A stretch of 47,847 nt of DNA from Bacteroidota bacterium (GCA_005791465.1 SXWI01000039.1:1-47847), one strand, 5' to 3'; shown: positions 1-9,529, counted from the stretch's first letter. The notes: generated from the letters alone by a model not told the origin. Made by a program: numbers and translations.

Positions 1-1922
1 AATGCACGGTTGGCATCATCATGCTCCAAGAACGGAATCAATGACGCACTCAAACCAACAATTTGGTTGGGAGCTACGTCCATATATTCCACTTCACTCT
101 TATCTAGAATTGGGAAATCGCCAGTCTCACGGCTAACCACTTTATCATCCACTACATTTCCTTTCTCATCTAATGAAGTATTGGCCTGGGCAATTTTTGC
201 TTGATCTTCTTCCTCTGCACTTAAAAAGGCCAACTCCCTCATGTTTACTTTACCGTCTGCTACCTTTCTGTAAGGTGTTTCGATAAAGCCCATAGCATTG
301 ATCTTCGCATGCACGCAAAGTGTAGAGATCAAACCAATGTTTGGACCTTCAGGTGTTTCAATCGTACAAAGACGACCATAGTGAGAATAGTGTACGTCAC
401 GAACCTCGAATCCTGCACGCTCGCGGCTTAATCCACCGGGGCCTAACGCAGAAATACGACGCTTGTGTGTAATCTCGGAAAGAGGATTAGTTTGATCCAG
501 GAACTGAGAAAGCTGAGAGGTTCCAAAAAATGAGTTGATCACAGAAGAAAGTGTACGAGCGTTGATCAAATCTACAGGTGTAAATACCTCATTATCTCTA
601 ACGTTCATACGCTCGCGAATGGTACGTGCCATACGAGCCAGACCTACTCCAAACTGTGCGTATAATTGTTCTCCCACTGTACGAACACGACGGTTACTCA
701 AGTGGTCAATATCATCGATTTCAGCTTTTCCATTGGTAAGCTTCACAAGATATTTGATGATCAAAATAATATCATCCTTGGTCAACGTCTTTTTTTCAAT
801 TGGAAGATTAACATTCAATTTCCGATTGATCTTATATCTACCTACTTCACCCAGATCATAACGCTTATCACTAAAGAATAATTTATCGATAATTCCTCGT
901 GCCGTTTCATTATCTGGCGCATCAGCTCCACGTAATTGACGATAAATAAACTGAACTGCCTCTAACTCACTGTTAGAAGTATCCTTGTTCAGGGTGTTGT
1001 AAATGATCGCATAGTCACCACCAACATCTTCACGCTGTATGAACACACTAGCTACTTCCAAAGAAGTTATTGTCTCGACTGCATCTTCATCTAAAAGCGT
1101 ATCGCGCTCCATGACGATTTCGTTTCTCTCGATAGAAACTACTTCACCAGTATCCTCGTCAACAAAATCTTCAACCCATGTACGGAGTACACGAGCAGCC
1201 AAACGTTTGCCGATATGCTTTGATAATGTTTTTTTATCCGCCTTCACCTCGTCTGCCATTCCAAATAATTCCAGAATGTCTTTATCTGTCTCGTAACCGA
1301 TAGAGCGCAACAAAGTAGTAACAGGGAATTTTTTCTTACGATCAATGTAAGCGTACATCACATTATTGATGTCCGTAGCAAACTCCATCCATGCTCCCTT
1401 GAAAGGAATTACACGGGCAGAGTAAATTTTTGTACCATTCGGGTGAACGGATTGACCGAAGAATACACCTGGTGAACGGTGTAACTGAGAAACCACAACA
1501 CGCTCAGCTCCGTTGATAACGAAAGTACCACGCGGTGTCATGTATGGGATGTTGCCCAGGAATACATCCTGAACAATGGTTTGAAAATCGACGTGTTCTT
1601 CGTCATTACAGCTCAAACGAAGTTTGGCCTTAAGCGGTAATGCATAAGTAAGACCACGCTCCATACACTCTTCAATAGTATAGCGGGGAGGATCAATAAA
1701 ATAATCCAAAAACTCTAATACGAATATGTTTCTGGTATCCGTAATAGGGAAATTGTCTTTAAACACTCGGAATAATCCTTCGATGTTACGCTTATCAGGA
1801 GTTGTTTCCAATTGGAAAAACTCTTTGAAGGATTGAATCTGGACTTCAAGAAGGTCCGGAGCTTCTGCAAGGTGTTTGATTTTACCAAAGTCAATTCTTG
1901 CACTGTTTTTTGTAGAAGACAT
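1..1922 (-). CDS. rpoB: DNA-directed RNA polymerase subunit beta, N-terminal part (gene runs off the left window edge)
   Basis: Manual minus-strand translation from ATG at 1922: [37 protein letters not shown]... including [32 protein letters not shown]-type and [39 protein letters not shown] motifs. Missing from the ORF track because it is open at the edge. Confidence 0.97.
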   Translation of the reverse strand, partial: MSSTKNSARIDFGKIKHLAEAPDLLEVQIQSFKEFFQLETTPDKRNIEGLFRVFKDNFPITDTRNIFVLEFLDYFIDPPRYTIEECMERGLTYALPLKAKLRLSCNDEEHVDFQTIVQDVFLGNIPYMTPRGTFVINGAERVVVSQLHRSPGVFFGQSVHPNGTKIYSARVIPFKGAWMEFATDINNVMYAYIDRKKKFPVTTLLRSIGYETDKDILELFGMADEVKADKKTLSKHIGKRLAARVLRTWVEDFVDEDTGEVVSIERNEIVMERDTLLDEDAVETITSLEVASVFIQREDVGGDYAIIYNTLNKDTSNSELEAVQFIYRQLRGADAPDNETARGIIDKLFFSDKRYDLGEVGRYKINRKLNVNLPIEKKTLTKDDIILIIKYLVKLTNGKAEIDDIDHLSNRRVRTVGEQLYAQFGVGLARMARTIRERMNVRDNEVFTPVDLINARTLSSVINSFFGTSQLSQFLDQTNPLSEITHKRRISALGPGGLSRERAGFEVRDVHYSHYGRLCTIETPEGPNIGLISTLCVHAKINAMGFIETPYRKVADGKVNMRELAFLSAEEEDQAKIAQANTSLDEKGNVVDDKVVSRETGDFPILDKSEVEYMDVAPNQIVGLSASLIPFLEHDDANRA

Positions 1923-2064
1923 ACGCTTAACCGGTTTTATCCACGTTTAGGACAATGAGAACATCCGGCGACATTTGTACTTTTTTTTACAAAAATCGCT
2001 GTGAATGAATCACTTACGAATGGTCTGCAATGTCGAAAATATAATTGGCCAAAATAAAGGATTG

Positions 2065-2094
2065 CAAAGGTAAGTAAAGGAACCGGTTGGCCAA
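2065..2094 (-). promoter_or_regulatory. candidate rpoB promoter, Bacteroidota type TTG-N19-TACCTTTG
   Basis: Plus strand caaaggta (2065-2072) and caa (2092-2094); reverse complement gives TTG-N19-TACCTTTG, matching the Bacteroidota consensus TTG/TAnnTTTG. Confidence 0.6.
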
Positions 2095-2172
2095 AATTTG
2101 TTCCCACAAAAATCCGGCCAATTTCAAGAAACTACCCTTCAAAAGTGAAAAAGAGAATAATAAACTTATGGA

Positions 2173-2901
2173 ATGATAAAATGGAGAAGAAAGGGAGGAA
2201 AACAGCACATTGGGCTATCCCGAAAAAATCAGAGAGGGCTAATAATGATACTCCTGGGAGTTGGGTTATATGGATTAATACCATTAATCCTAGGCACAAA
2301 CTCAAAAAATGAACCATTCCTAAATAACTATAAACCACTTTCTATCAATTATATAGAAATAGAAAGTCAACAAAATAGTAAAGTGAATAACCGATGGGCA
2401 GTATCTCCCTATAAATATAGAAATGACAGTGATAAGCCACCTAAAAATAGCAAAGCATTCATTTCGAGACCACCATCAAAAACAAGTCAAAAAACAGACT
2501 TGAACAGGGCCGATTCCCAAAACCTGGTAAAACTCCCTGGAATAGGCCCTGTATTATCGGCCAGGATCATTAAGTACAGAAATAAGCTAGGTGGATTCTA
2601 CTCCCGGGAGCAACTAAAAGAAGTGTATGGAATACCCGATTCTACCTACGAGAAAATTAAGGCGCAACTTGAAGTACAACCAACAAGTATAAAAAAAATA
2701 TGTCTGAATTTGGTTGATGAAAAAACAATAGCCACCCATCCCTATGTTGGATGGAATGATGCTAAAACTATTATACGCTACAGACAAGCTAATGGCTATT
2801 TTAAAAATGCTGAGGACCTGGCGTCTGTGTGGGCAATGGATAAGAAAAATCTAGAACGACTTCTCCCCTACCTCAGTTTTGACACTACCCATAAATTATA
2901 A
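2173..2901 (+). CDS. membrane-anchored helix-hairpin-helix (ComEA-like) DNA-binding protein
   Basis: N-terminal hydrophobic segment (LIMILLGVGLYGLIPLIL) followed by DLNRADSQNLVKLPGIGPVLSARIIKYRNKLGGF, a ComEA-type HhH motif, and a second HhH-like repeat (HPYVGWNDAKTIIRYRQANGYFKNAEDLASV). Confidence 0.85.
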   Translation: MIKWRRKGGKQHIGLSRKNQRGLIMILLGVGLYGLIPLILGTNSKNEPFLNNYKPLSINYIEIESQQNSKVNNRWAVSPYKYRNDSDKPPKNSKAFISRPPSKTSQKTDLNRADSQNLVKLPGIGPVLSARIIKYRNKLGGFYSREQLKEVYGIPDSTYEKIKAQLEVQPTSIKKICLNLVDEKTIATHPYVGWNDAKTIIRYRQANGYFKNAEDLASVWAMDKKNLERLLPYLSFDTTHKL

Positions 2902-2907
2902 AATAAA

Positions 2908-2938
2908 AAAGCCCACCACAAATGGGAGGGCTTTTTTA
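2908..2938. terminator. bidirectional intrinsic terminator between the HhH gene and rplL
   Basis: AAAAAAGCCCaCCacaaatGGgAGGGCTTTTTT: inverted repeat with A-run on one side and T-run on the other, between convergent genes. Confidence 0.75.
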
Positions 2939-2956
2939 TTTTGTGGAGTAGAAATC

Positions 2957-3334
2957 TTAAGCGATCTCTACATCAGCACCAGCTTCTTTCAGCTTAGCAG
3001 CAATTTCTTCCGCTTCTGCTTTAGAAACATTTTCTTTTACTGTTTTCGGAGCACCGTCTACCATATCCTTAGCTTCTTTCAAGCCAAGTCCGGTAAGGTC
3101 TTTCACGATTTTTACAACATTCAATTTAGAAGCTCCGCCGTTCTTTAGAATAACATTGAAGGCAGTTTTCTCTTCAGCAGCAGCAGCGCCACCACCGTCT
3201 CCACCACCTGCTACAACTACTGCAGCAGCAGCGGGTTCAATTCCGTAATCATTTTTCAGAACATCAGCGAGTTCTTGTACTTCTTTCACGGTCAAAGCCA
3301 CCAGACTTTCCGCGAGTGCTTTTACATCAGCCAT
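2957..3334 (-). CDS. rplL: 50S ribosomal protein L7/L12
   Basis: [35 protein letters not shown]...[40 protein letters not shown]. Confidence 0.98.
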   Translation of the reverse strand: MADVKALAESLVALTVKEVQELADVLKNDYGIEPAAAAVVVAGGGDGGGAAAAEEKTAFNVILKNGGASKLNVVKIVKDLTGLGLKEAKDMVDGAPKTVKENVSKAEAEEIAAKLKEAGADVEIA

Positions 3335-3471
3335 TTTGTTTCAATTTTTACCGTTTTCACTGCTAACTAGCTCCAACGGCAGGTTTAAAAAAATTTGCCT
3401 TTGTTCGTTTCAAGTTGAAACACCCTCAGGCCTGGGTATTTATTTCAATCGTCAACAGACGAAAAAATACA

Positions 3472-3984
3472 TTACTCAGCTGTAGCAGCTGCTTGCTTTT
3501 CGTGATGCTGCAATAAACCAGCTAATACACGCTTTGCAGGTGATTGTAACAATCCGATTACTTCGCCGATCAATTCATTCTTCGTTTTGATCTTAGTAAG
3601 CGCTACCAGTTGCTTATCTCCACTATAAACATCCCCATTGATGAATGCCGCTTTCAGCACGGGCTTGTCTCCATTACTCTCCTTGCGGAAAGAAGAGATG
3701 ATCAGTGCCGGCTCTTTTGGATTTTCAGAAAACATTAATGCTGTTACACGATTCAATGAATCATACATGCCCGCATAACGCTCGTTATCCAAAGACTCAA
3801 GTGCCTTTTTGATCAATGTGTTCTTGGCCACTTTCATTTCGACATTCTTATTGAAACAAGCACGACGCAATTTGCCAACTTGTTCAACAGTTAGCGACTC
3901 TGTATCTGTTACATAGAAGTTATTGTACTGAGAAAATTTCCCTTTCAGTACTTCGATCACTTCATTTTTTTGCTCTTTAGTCAT
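3472..3984 (-). CDS. rplJ: 50S ribosomal protein L10
   Basis: L10 family sequence MTKEQKNEVIEVLKGKFSQYNNFYVTDTESLTVEQVGKLRRACF; located between rplA and rplL. Confidence 0.97.
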   Translation of the reverse strand: MTKEQKNEVIEVLKGKFSQYNNFYVTDTESLTVEQVGKLRRACFNKNVEMKVAKNTLIKKALESLDNERYAGMYDSLNRVTALMFSENPKEPALIISSFRKESNGDKPVLKAAFINGDVYSGDKQLVALTKIKTKNELIGEVIGLLQSPAKRVLAGLLQHHEKQAAATAE

Positions 3985-4023
3985 TGTATTGAAATTAGAC
4001 TGTGGTAATTAGGTTTGAGAGAA

Positions 4024-4719
4024 TCAGTTGATAAAAGCTTTCGTGTCGATAGCGATACCAGGACTCATGGTAGCAGCCATGCTGATACCCTTTACGTATG
4101 TTCCCTTTGAAGAAGAGGGCTTTGCTTTGATAATTGCATTGAGTAGCTCTTGGCTATTCTCAGCAATTTTCTCTGGAGCAAAACTCACGCGCCCAATGGA
4201 AGCGTGTACGATACCTACTTTATCAACTTTGAATGCAATTTTTCCGCCTTTTACATCATTGATTGCAGCAGCCACATCATTAGTAACCGTTCCTGTTTTG
4301 GGGTTTGGCATGAGGTTACGAGGACCTAATACCTTACCAAGTTTACCAATTTTAGGCATCACGCTTGGTGTTGCGATGATTACATCAATATCTACCCAAC
4401 CGCCTTCAATTTTTGTGACAAACTCATCTAATCCTACGTAGTCAGCGCCTGCAGCTTTTGCAGCAGCTTCCTTATCAGGAGTACATAATACTAAAACACG
4501 CTTAGTTTTACCAGTACCATGTGGGAGTGTAACCGTTCCACGGATAGCCTGATCGGCTTTCTTAGGATCTACACCCAAACGGATATGCAGGTCAACAGAG
4601 GCGTCGAATTTACAAGTAGTGATTTGCTTTACTAACGAGGAAGCCTCCTTTAGAGAGTATGATTTATTGGCGTCCACCTTTGTGTCAGCCACTTTTCTTT
4701 TTTTACTTACAAATGCCAT
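4024..4719 (-). CDS. rplA: 50S ribosomal protein L1
   Basis: L1 signature [23 protein letters not shown] and gene order. Confidence 0.98.
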   Translation of the reverse strand: MAFVSKKRKVADTKVDANKSYSLKEASSLVKQITTCKFDASVDLHIRLGVDPKKADQAIRGTVTLPHGTGKTKRVLVLCTPDKEAAAKAAGADYVGLDEFVTKIEGGWVDIDVIIATPSVMPKIGKLGKVLGPRNLMPNPKTGTVTNDVAAAINDVKGGKIAFKVDKVGIVHASIGRVSFAPEKIAENSQELLNAIIKAKPSSSKGTYVKGISMAATMSPGIAIDTKAFIN

Positions 4720-4742
4720 GATTCAGTTCTTTAGGTTGACAA

Positions 4743-5186
4743 TTAATTTTCCCAGGGGGCTTTTCCATCCACGTTTAAACCCATACTGCGAGCTGTACCC
4801 GCTACCATTTTCATAGCGCTCTCTACAGTGAAACAGTTTAAATCGGGCATCTTGTCCTCAGCAATTACCTTGATTTGATCCCAAGAAACCTTGCCAACTT
4901 TTGAACGGTTACTCTCCTTGGATCCTTTCTGGATTTTTGCAGCTTCCATCAACTGCACAGCAGCAGGTGGTGTTTTGATTACAAAATCAAAACTCTTGTC
5001 TGAGTAAACAGTGATGAGAACAGGGAGTACTTTCCCTTGTTTGTCCTGGGTTCTAGCATTGAATTGCTTACAGAACTCCATGATGTTAATACCCTTCGAA
5101 CCTAGTGCAGGTCCAATGGGAGGTGCGGGGTTGGCTTGGCCACCCTTGCACTGCAGCTTTACAAAGCCGGATACTTCTTTTGCCAT
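4743..5186 (-). CDS. rplK: 50S ribosomal protein L11
   Basis: [42 protein letters not shown]. Confidence 0.98.
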   Translation of the reverse strand: MAKEVSGFVKLQCKGGQANPAPPIGPALGSKGINIMEFCKQFNARTQDKQGKVLPVLITVYSDKSFDFVIKTPPAAVQLMEAAKIQKGSKESNRSKVGKVSWDQIKVIAEDKMPDLNCFTVESAMKMVAGTARSMGLNVDGKAPWEN

Positions 5187-5262
5187 GTCTTACAATTTAT
5201 TGGTTCAAGCGTGCCCTTTCAGGCACTCCCAAATTCCTCGTAGAAAGAACTAATTGGGGCGG

Positions 5263-5292
5263 CAAAGTTAGGCAGCTGAGCCCGATTTTCAA
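5263..5292 (-). promoter_or_regulatory. candidate rplK operon promoter, TTG-N19-TAACTTTG
   Basis: Plus strand caaagtta (5263-5270) and caa (5290-5292), downstream of the nusG terminator and upstream of rplK. Confidence 0.6.
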
Positions 5293-5342
5293 TAGAATCC
5301 AGCGATTTTTTTTAGCAGCCCTATGTGGCTGAATGCCAGGCA

Positions 5343-5370
5343 ATAAAAAAGCCTCCCAGTGGGAGGCTTT
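5343..5370 (-). terminator. intrinsic terminator after nusG
   Basis: GCCTCCCAGTGGGAGGC (5351-5367) followed on the minus strand by TTTTTTATTG. Confidence 0.85.
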
Positions 5371-5388
5371 GAGTCATTTTGAGATTGA

Positions 5389-5970
5389 TTAACTCAGTTT
5401 CTCCACTTGCATGTAACTAAGCTCTACTGGCGTAGCACGCCCGAATATCTTAACAGTTACTTTCAATTTTTTCTTCTCATCGTTCACTTCTTCAATAATT
5501 CCATTGAAATCGTTGAATGGACCTTCGATGATCTTGATAGTTTCACCAACTATGTACGGCTCCATCATACTGATGCCACCCGCCTCACTCATCTCATCCA
5601 TTTTACCAAGCATCTTGTTGACCTCAGCTTTACGTAATGCAATTGGATTTTCTTTTCCGAGAAAATGTATAACGTTCGTGGTGTTTTTGATTACATCACG
5701 TAGATCATCATTCAATTTGCCGTCCAAGATTTCGATCATCACATACCCAGGATAATAATTTCTTTCCCGCATTACTTTTTTACCAGCGGCCACTTTATAA
5801 ACCTTTTCAACGGGAAGAAATACTTGCTTAACAAGCTCACTCCACCCACCACGGCTGATTTCTTTGTCTAAGTATTCTTTGACCTTTTTCTCCTTACCAC
5901 TAATTACACGCAGTACATACCACTTGGTCTCTGTCTGCGGAGCGGCAGTTGTATTTGTAACAGCTTCCAT
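5389..5970 (-). CDS. nusG: transcription termination/antitermination protein NusG
   Basis: WYVLRVISGKEKKVKEYL...NYYPGYVMIEI...PFNDFNGIIEEVNDEKKKLKVTVKIFGRATPVEL. Confidence 0.97.
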   Translation of the reverse strand: MEAVTNTTAAPQTETKWYVLRVISGKEKKVKEYLDKEISRGGWSELVKQVFLPVEKVYKVAAGKKVMRERNYYPGYVMIEILDGKLNDDLRDVIKNTTNVIHFLGKENPIALRKAEVNKMLGKMDEMSEAGGISMMEPYIVGETIKIIEGPFNDFNGIIEEVNDEKKKLKVTVKIFGRATPVELSYMQVEKLS

Positions 5971-6164
5971 TAGAATAATTGTTTGTAGATAAAACGCAAT
6001 CCGTTACCTGTTGCAAAATCCATAATCAATACAATGAATGTTACGACCAATGTAGCCGCTAATACAATCATAGTGGATTGCTGCAATTGCATCCAGGTAG
6101 GCCAGGTAACTTTCTCTGTCAGTTCGCGAAAACTGTCTTTCACGTAGGCGGTAATCTTATTCAT
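5970..6164 (-). CDS. secE: preprotein translocase subunit SecE
   Basis: 64 aa, SFRELTEKVTWPTWMQLQQSTMIVLAATLVVTFIVLIMD; adjacent to nusG. Confidence 0.93.
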   Translation of the reverse strand: MNKITAYVKDSFRELTEKVTWPTWMQLQQSTMIVLAATLVVTFIVLIMDFATGNGLRFIYKQLF

Positions 6165-6177
6165 ACGTTTTGTTTTG

Positions 6178-6248
6178 CACGGGCAGAGAGACTCGAACTC
6201 CCATCAACGGTTTTGGAGACCGCTATTCTGCCATTGAACTATGCCCGT
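6178..6248 (-). tRNA. tRNA-Trp (CCA)
   Basis: Cloverleaf on minus strand ACGGGCA...CTCCAAA anticodon loop...TGCCCGT with TTCGAGT T-loop; between secE and tuf. Confidence 0.95.
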
Positions 6249-6321
6249 AAGAATCAAAAGTCACCGGCTGTTCGGAAATATCCTGACAACCAATGACTTT
6301 TGAGAATACAAATATAAGCGA

Positions 6322-7509
6322 TTACTTCAGAATCTCGGTAACCTGTCCGGCACCTACAGTACGTCCACCCTCACGGATAGCGAACTTAAGACCTTTTTCC
6401 ATCGCAATAGGCTGAATCAACTTAACAGTAAAGTTGGTGTTATCACCAGGCATTACCATTTCAGTTCCAGCAGCCAATTCAACTTCACCAGTTACGTCCG
6501 TTGTACGGAAGTAGAACTGAGGACGATACTTCTGGAAGAAAGGAGTGTGACGTCCACCTTCTTCTTTGCTCAGTACGTATACCTCAGCTTTGAATTCAGT
6601 ATGCGGAGTGATTGATCCAGGCTTCACGATAACTTGACCGCGACGGATCTGTGTTTTTTCAACACCACGTAGCAACAGTCCGGCGTTGTCTCCAGCTTCA
6701 CCTTCATCAAGGATCTTGCGGAACATTTCTACTCCTGTTACTGTTGAAGTCAGCGGATCAGGAGTCAAACCAACGATCTCAACTGATTCACCAACTTTAA
6801 TACGACCACGCTCAATACGTCCTGTAGCAACAGTACCACGACCTGTAATAGAGAAAACGTCCTCTACAGACATTAGGAATGCCTGATCAACTGGACGGGG
6901 AGGTAATGGGATAAAAGTATCAACAGCCACCATCAGTTCTTCAACTTGCTTAACAGCAGCTGCATCACCTTCAAGTGCTTTGATTGCGGAACCTTTGATG
7001 ATAGGTGTGTTAGCACCATCAAAACCGTAGAATGTCAACAGGTCGCGGATTTCCATTTCAACTAGGTCGAGCAATTCTAGATCATCAACAAGGTCAACCT
7101 TGTTCATGAATACAACAATCTTAGGTACGCCTACCTGACGTGCAAGCAGGATGTGTTCTTTAGTTTGAGGCATCGGACCATCCGTAGCAGCCACAACAAG
7201 AATAGCACCGTCCATCTGGGCGGCACCAGTAATCATATTCTTTACATAGTCAGCGTGACCAGGGCAGTCCACGTGAGCATAGTGACGGTTTTCAGTTTGG
7301 TACTCTACGTGTGCTGTGTTGATTGTGATACCACGCTCCTTCTCTTCAGGGGCAGCATCAATTTCATCATACTTCTTGGCCTGGGCCATACCTTTTGCAG
7401 CCAAAATTGTGGTGATGGCAGCAGTCAGGGTAGTTTTACCATGGTCGATGTGCCCAATGGTACCTACGTTAACGTGGGGTTTGTCCCGCTTAAAGGTCTC
7501 TTTTGACAT
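6322..7509 (-). CDS. tuf: elongation factor Tu
   Basis: [53 protein letters not shown]. Confidence 0.99.
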   Translation of the reverse strand: MSKETFKRDKPHVNVGTIGHIDHGKTTLTAAITTILAAKGMAQAKKYDEIDAAPEEKERGITINTAHVEYQTENRHYAHVDCPGHADYVKNMITGAAQMDGAILVVAATDGPMPQTKEHILLARQVGVPKIVVFMNKVDLVDDLELLDLVEMEIRDLLTFYGFDGANTPIIKGSAIKALEGDAAAVKQVEELMVAVDTFIPLPPRPVDQAFLMSVEDVFSITGRGTVATGRIERGRIKVGESVEIVGLTPDPLTSTVTGVEMFRKILDEGEAGDNAGLLLRGVEKTQIRRGQVIVKPGSITPHTEFKAEVYVLSKEEGGRHTPFFQKYRPQFYFRTTDVTGEVELAAGTEMVMPGDNTNFTVKLIQPIAMEKGLKFAIREGGRTVGAGQVTEILK

Positions 7510-7568
7510 TTTTATCGGTTTTTAGGTTGTGTTGACAATTTATGTTTACTAAATTCTTCAAATCCTTG

Positions 7569-7640
7569 AGCCGTTGATGAGAATTGAACTCACGACCTCG
7601 TCCTTAACAAGGAAGTGCTCTACCCCTGAGCTACAACGGC
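7569..7640 (-). tRNA. tRNA with Thr-like body and GTT (Asn) anticodon (see findings)
   Basis: GCCGTTG TA GCTC AGGGGTA GAGC A CTTCC TTGTTAA GGACG AGGTC GTGAG TTCAATT CTCAT CAACGGC T. Anticodon GTT; one 28:42 T:C mismatch in the anticodon stem; discriminator T. Confidence 0.85.
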
Positions 7641-7681
7641 TAGTATAGCCCGAGAGCCAACTTCCAACTTTCCTCTACTGG

Positions 7682-7754
7682 AGCGGGAGACCGGGCTCGA
7701 ACCGGCCACCTGAAGCTTGGAAGGCTACCGCTCTACCAAATGAGCTACTCCCGC
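7682..7754 (-). tRNA. tRNA-Gly (TCC)
   Basis: GCGGGAG TA GCTC ATTTGGTA GAGC G GTAGC CTTCCAA GCTTC ... CTCCCGC T, followed directly by genome-encoded CCA (7679-7681). Confidence 0.92.
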
Positions 7755-7836
7755 TTTTGATCCCTTTCGGAACCGTCGTGATTTCAATTTATCTTAACAC
7801 ACCACTCAACATCCGAAAATGCTGCGTAGTATGGTG

Positions 7837-7919
7837 TGGGCAAGGATGGATTCGAACCACCGAACTCCGAAGAGGACAGATTTACAGTCTGTTGCCGTTG
7901 GCCACTTGGCTACTTGCCC
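7837..7919 (-). tRNA. tRNA-Tyr (GTA)
   Basis: Class II tRNA: GGGCAAG...ACAGA CTGTAAA TCTGT, long variable arm CCTCTTCGGAGTTC, CTTGCCC A. Confidence 0.95.
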
Positions 7920-7925
7920 GCCTTG

Positions 7926-7998
7926 AGCCACCTGCCAGAATCGAACTGGCGACCTACTGATTACAAATCAGTTGCTCTACCAGCTGAGCTAAGGTGGC
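7926..7998 (-). tRNA. tRNA-Thr (TGT)
   Basis: GCCACCT TA GCTC AGCTGGTA GAGC A ACTGA TTTGTAA TCAGT ... AGGTGGC T. Confidence 0.95.
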
Positions 7999-8100
7999 CT
8001 ACTATCCTAGCCAAATGCTGGAGAATTGGCTATACCTGATCGCACGGGGTCAATTTCATTTGATCCGGGCAATAAAGAGCTACCCCAAAAATTTGGGAAG

Positions 8101-8124
8101 GCAAAGGTAAGGGAATTTGGAAAT
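8101..8124 (-). promoter_or_regulatory. candidate promoter of the tRNA-tuf cluster (TACCTTTG -7 element with conserved upstream block)
   Basis: Minus strand ATTTCCAAATTCCCTTACCTTTGC; near-identical block upstream of rpsU. Confidence 0.5.
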
Positions 8125-8196
8125 TGGAAAAATTTTAAGCCGATTTTTTACCCCCGGAATGGCATAAAAAATCAATTGGGCCAAAACACCTTAGAA

Positions 8197-8496
8197 CTAG
8201 GACTGAATACGATCCTTTTTACGCTTCATTTGATTGACCAACGAAGAGAATGCATCTTCAAATGAATTCTCAAAACTCTTGCTGGTTGTTTTTACAAAAA
8301 AATCAAAATGGGGAACATGCACACGAATCTCAACTACCTTGTCCTTGATTGCGTGGGCAGGGTTGTCCAATTTGAGGAAAACGCAAACGTCCGTTATTCG
8401 GCGCTCAAAAGCAGGGAGCTTTTCTACCTTTCTTTTTACCAAATCGATCAGACGGGAATCAGGGGCAAAGTGTACGGACTGAATTTTTAGATTCAT
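8197..8496 (-). CDS. hpf: ribosome hibernation-promoting factor, HPF/YfiA family
   Basis: 99 aa, MNLKIQSVHFAPDSRLIDLVKRKVEKLPAFERRITDVCVFLKLDN...VVEIRVHVPHFDFFVKTTSKSFENSFEDAFSSLVNQMKRKK. Confidence 0.9.
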   Translation of the reverse strand: MNLKIQSVHFAPDSRLIDLVKRKVEKLPAFERRITDVCVFLKLDNPAHAIKDKVVEIRVHVPHFDFFVKTTSKSFENSFEDAFSSLVNQMKRKKDRIQS

Positions 8497-8560
8497 AGTC
8501 CTAGTAAGGTACTACACGACCACAATCCTTTCCAACGCTTATAGCTAATTTGACAGTTTT

Positions 8561-9469
8561 TTAACTGCGAGGATGCGCCTTTTTGTGAACCTCTTTCAAC
8601 TTCTCAATTGTGTTATGCGTATACACCTGTGTTGCGGCCAAACTACTATGTCCTAATAATTCTTTAACTGCATTGAGGTCAGCTCCGTTGTTCAACAAAT
8701 GTGTTGCAAAGCTGTGTCGCAGTACGTGAGGACTTTTCTTTTGAACAGTTGTTGCCGCAGCTAATATTTGATTCACCAGTTGCCATGCATATCGAGGATA
8801 CATTTTTTTCCCTTTTTCAGTTAGCAATAAAAAAGGATCCTTTTCTTGAAATCGTTCATTTCGCTGCGCAATATATTCATGTATCAGTTGAATAACATCT
8901 GCGTGAAGCGGAAGAATTCTTTCTTTATTCCCCTTCCCCAACACTTTAAGCTGCGCCCGGTTAAGTTCCACTTGTTGATCTTTCAAATTGATCAATTCGC
9001 TCAATCGCATTCCTGTGTAATAGAACAAGGTAATCAACAAACGAGTGTTCATCCCTTTCCAATCCTCACTGGCTACAGCGACTAATTCACCTAATGCAAC
9101 CGCTTCATCTTCTTTAATAAAGACAGGTAATGATTTCCCCATTTTAGGAGATGATATCTGAGTCATAGGACTGGCAGATACTACTCGCGAACGCAATAAA
9201 AATTTATAGAAAGACTTTAAAGCAGAAATTTTTCTGATTATACTGCGAGGTGTCACGCCAGCTTCTCGAAGTGAGGCTAACCAACTTCGAATGAAAGAGG
9301 GGTTAACCTGGGAAATTAAAGTCACATCCATCTCTTTCGAGAGAAAGCGCGACCAATCACTAAGGTCTTTACTATAGGCGGTTTGCGTATGAACGGAAAG
9401 CCTGCGCTCAAATTTCAAATGATCAAGAAAAGTTTTTATTAACTCCTCAATAGCTACCATTTGTTGCAT
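8561..9469 (-). CDS. xerC: tyrosine recombinase XerC/XerD family
   Basis: Catalytic motifs YYTGMRLSEL, HVLRHSFATHLLNNGADLNAVKELLGHSSLAATQVYTH. Confidence 0.92.
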   Translation of the reverse strand: MQQMVAIEELIKTFLDHLKFERRLSVHTQTAYSKDLSDWSRFLSKEMDVTLISQVNPSFIRSWLASLREAGVTPRSIIRKISALKSFYKFLLRSRVVSASPMTQISSPKMGKSLPVFIKEDEAVALGELVAVASEDWKGMNTRLLITLFYYTGMRLSELINLKDQQVELNRAQLKVLGKGNKERILPLHADVIQLIHEYIAQRNERFQEKDPFLLLTEKGKKMYPRYAWQLVNQILAAATTVQKKSPHVLRHSFATHLLNNGADLNAVKELLGHSSLAATQVYTHNTIEKLKEVHKKAHPRS

Positions 9470-9501
9470 AATTAAAACTACAAAACTTATGAGGTCGGAA
9501 A

Positions 9502-9529
9502 TAAAAAACCCGCAGCGTTACTGCGGGTT
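9502..9529 (-). terminator. intrinsic terminator after rpsU
   Basis: CCCGCAG CGTTA CTGCGGG hairpin with T-run on the minus strand (TTTTTTAT). Confidence 0.8.

Noticed and set aside
4028-4441. Plus-strand ORF (137 aa) antisense to rplA
   Set aside because: Lies fully inside a well-supported ribosomal protein gene; no recognisable domain. The same reasoning applies to the other antisense ORFs inside rpoB, tuf, sucA, the C25 peptidase and glutamate dehydrogenase.
5296-5335. CAGCC...GGCTG stem near a T-rich tract upstream of rplK as a second terminator
   Set aside because: For the minus-strand transcript the homopolymer after the stem is A, not T; it is not a minus-strand intrinsic terminator.
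7836-8039. Plus-strand ORFs across the tRNA cluster (e.g. MGKDGFEPPNSEEDRFTVCCRWPLGYLPALSHLPESNWRPTDYKS)
   Set aside because: This is the well-known artefact of translating tRNA genes on the wrong strand.
8561-9469. Tyrosine recombinase as a phage or island integrase
   Set aside because: Sits in a housekeeping context (hpf/rpsU) and looks like a XerC/XerD-type chromosomal recombinase; no flanking att repeats or cargo. Also about 9 kb from the tRNA-Gln repeat, so not linked to it.
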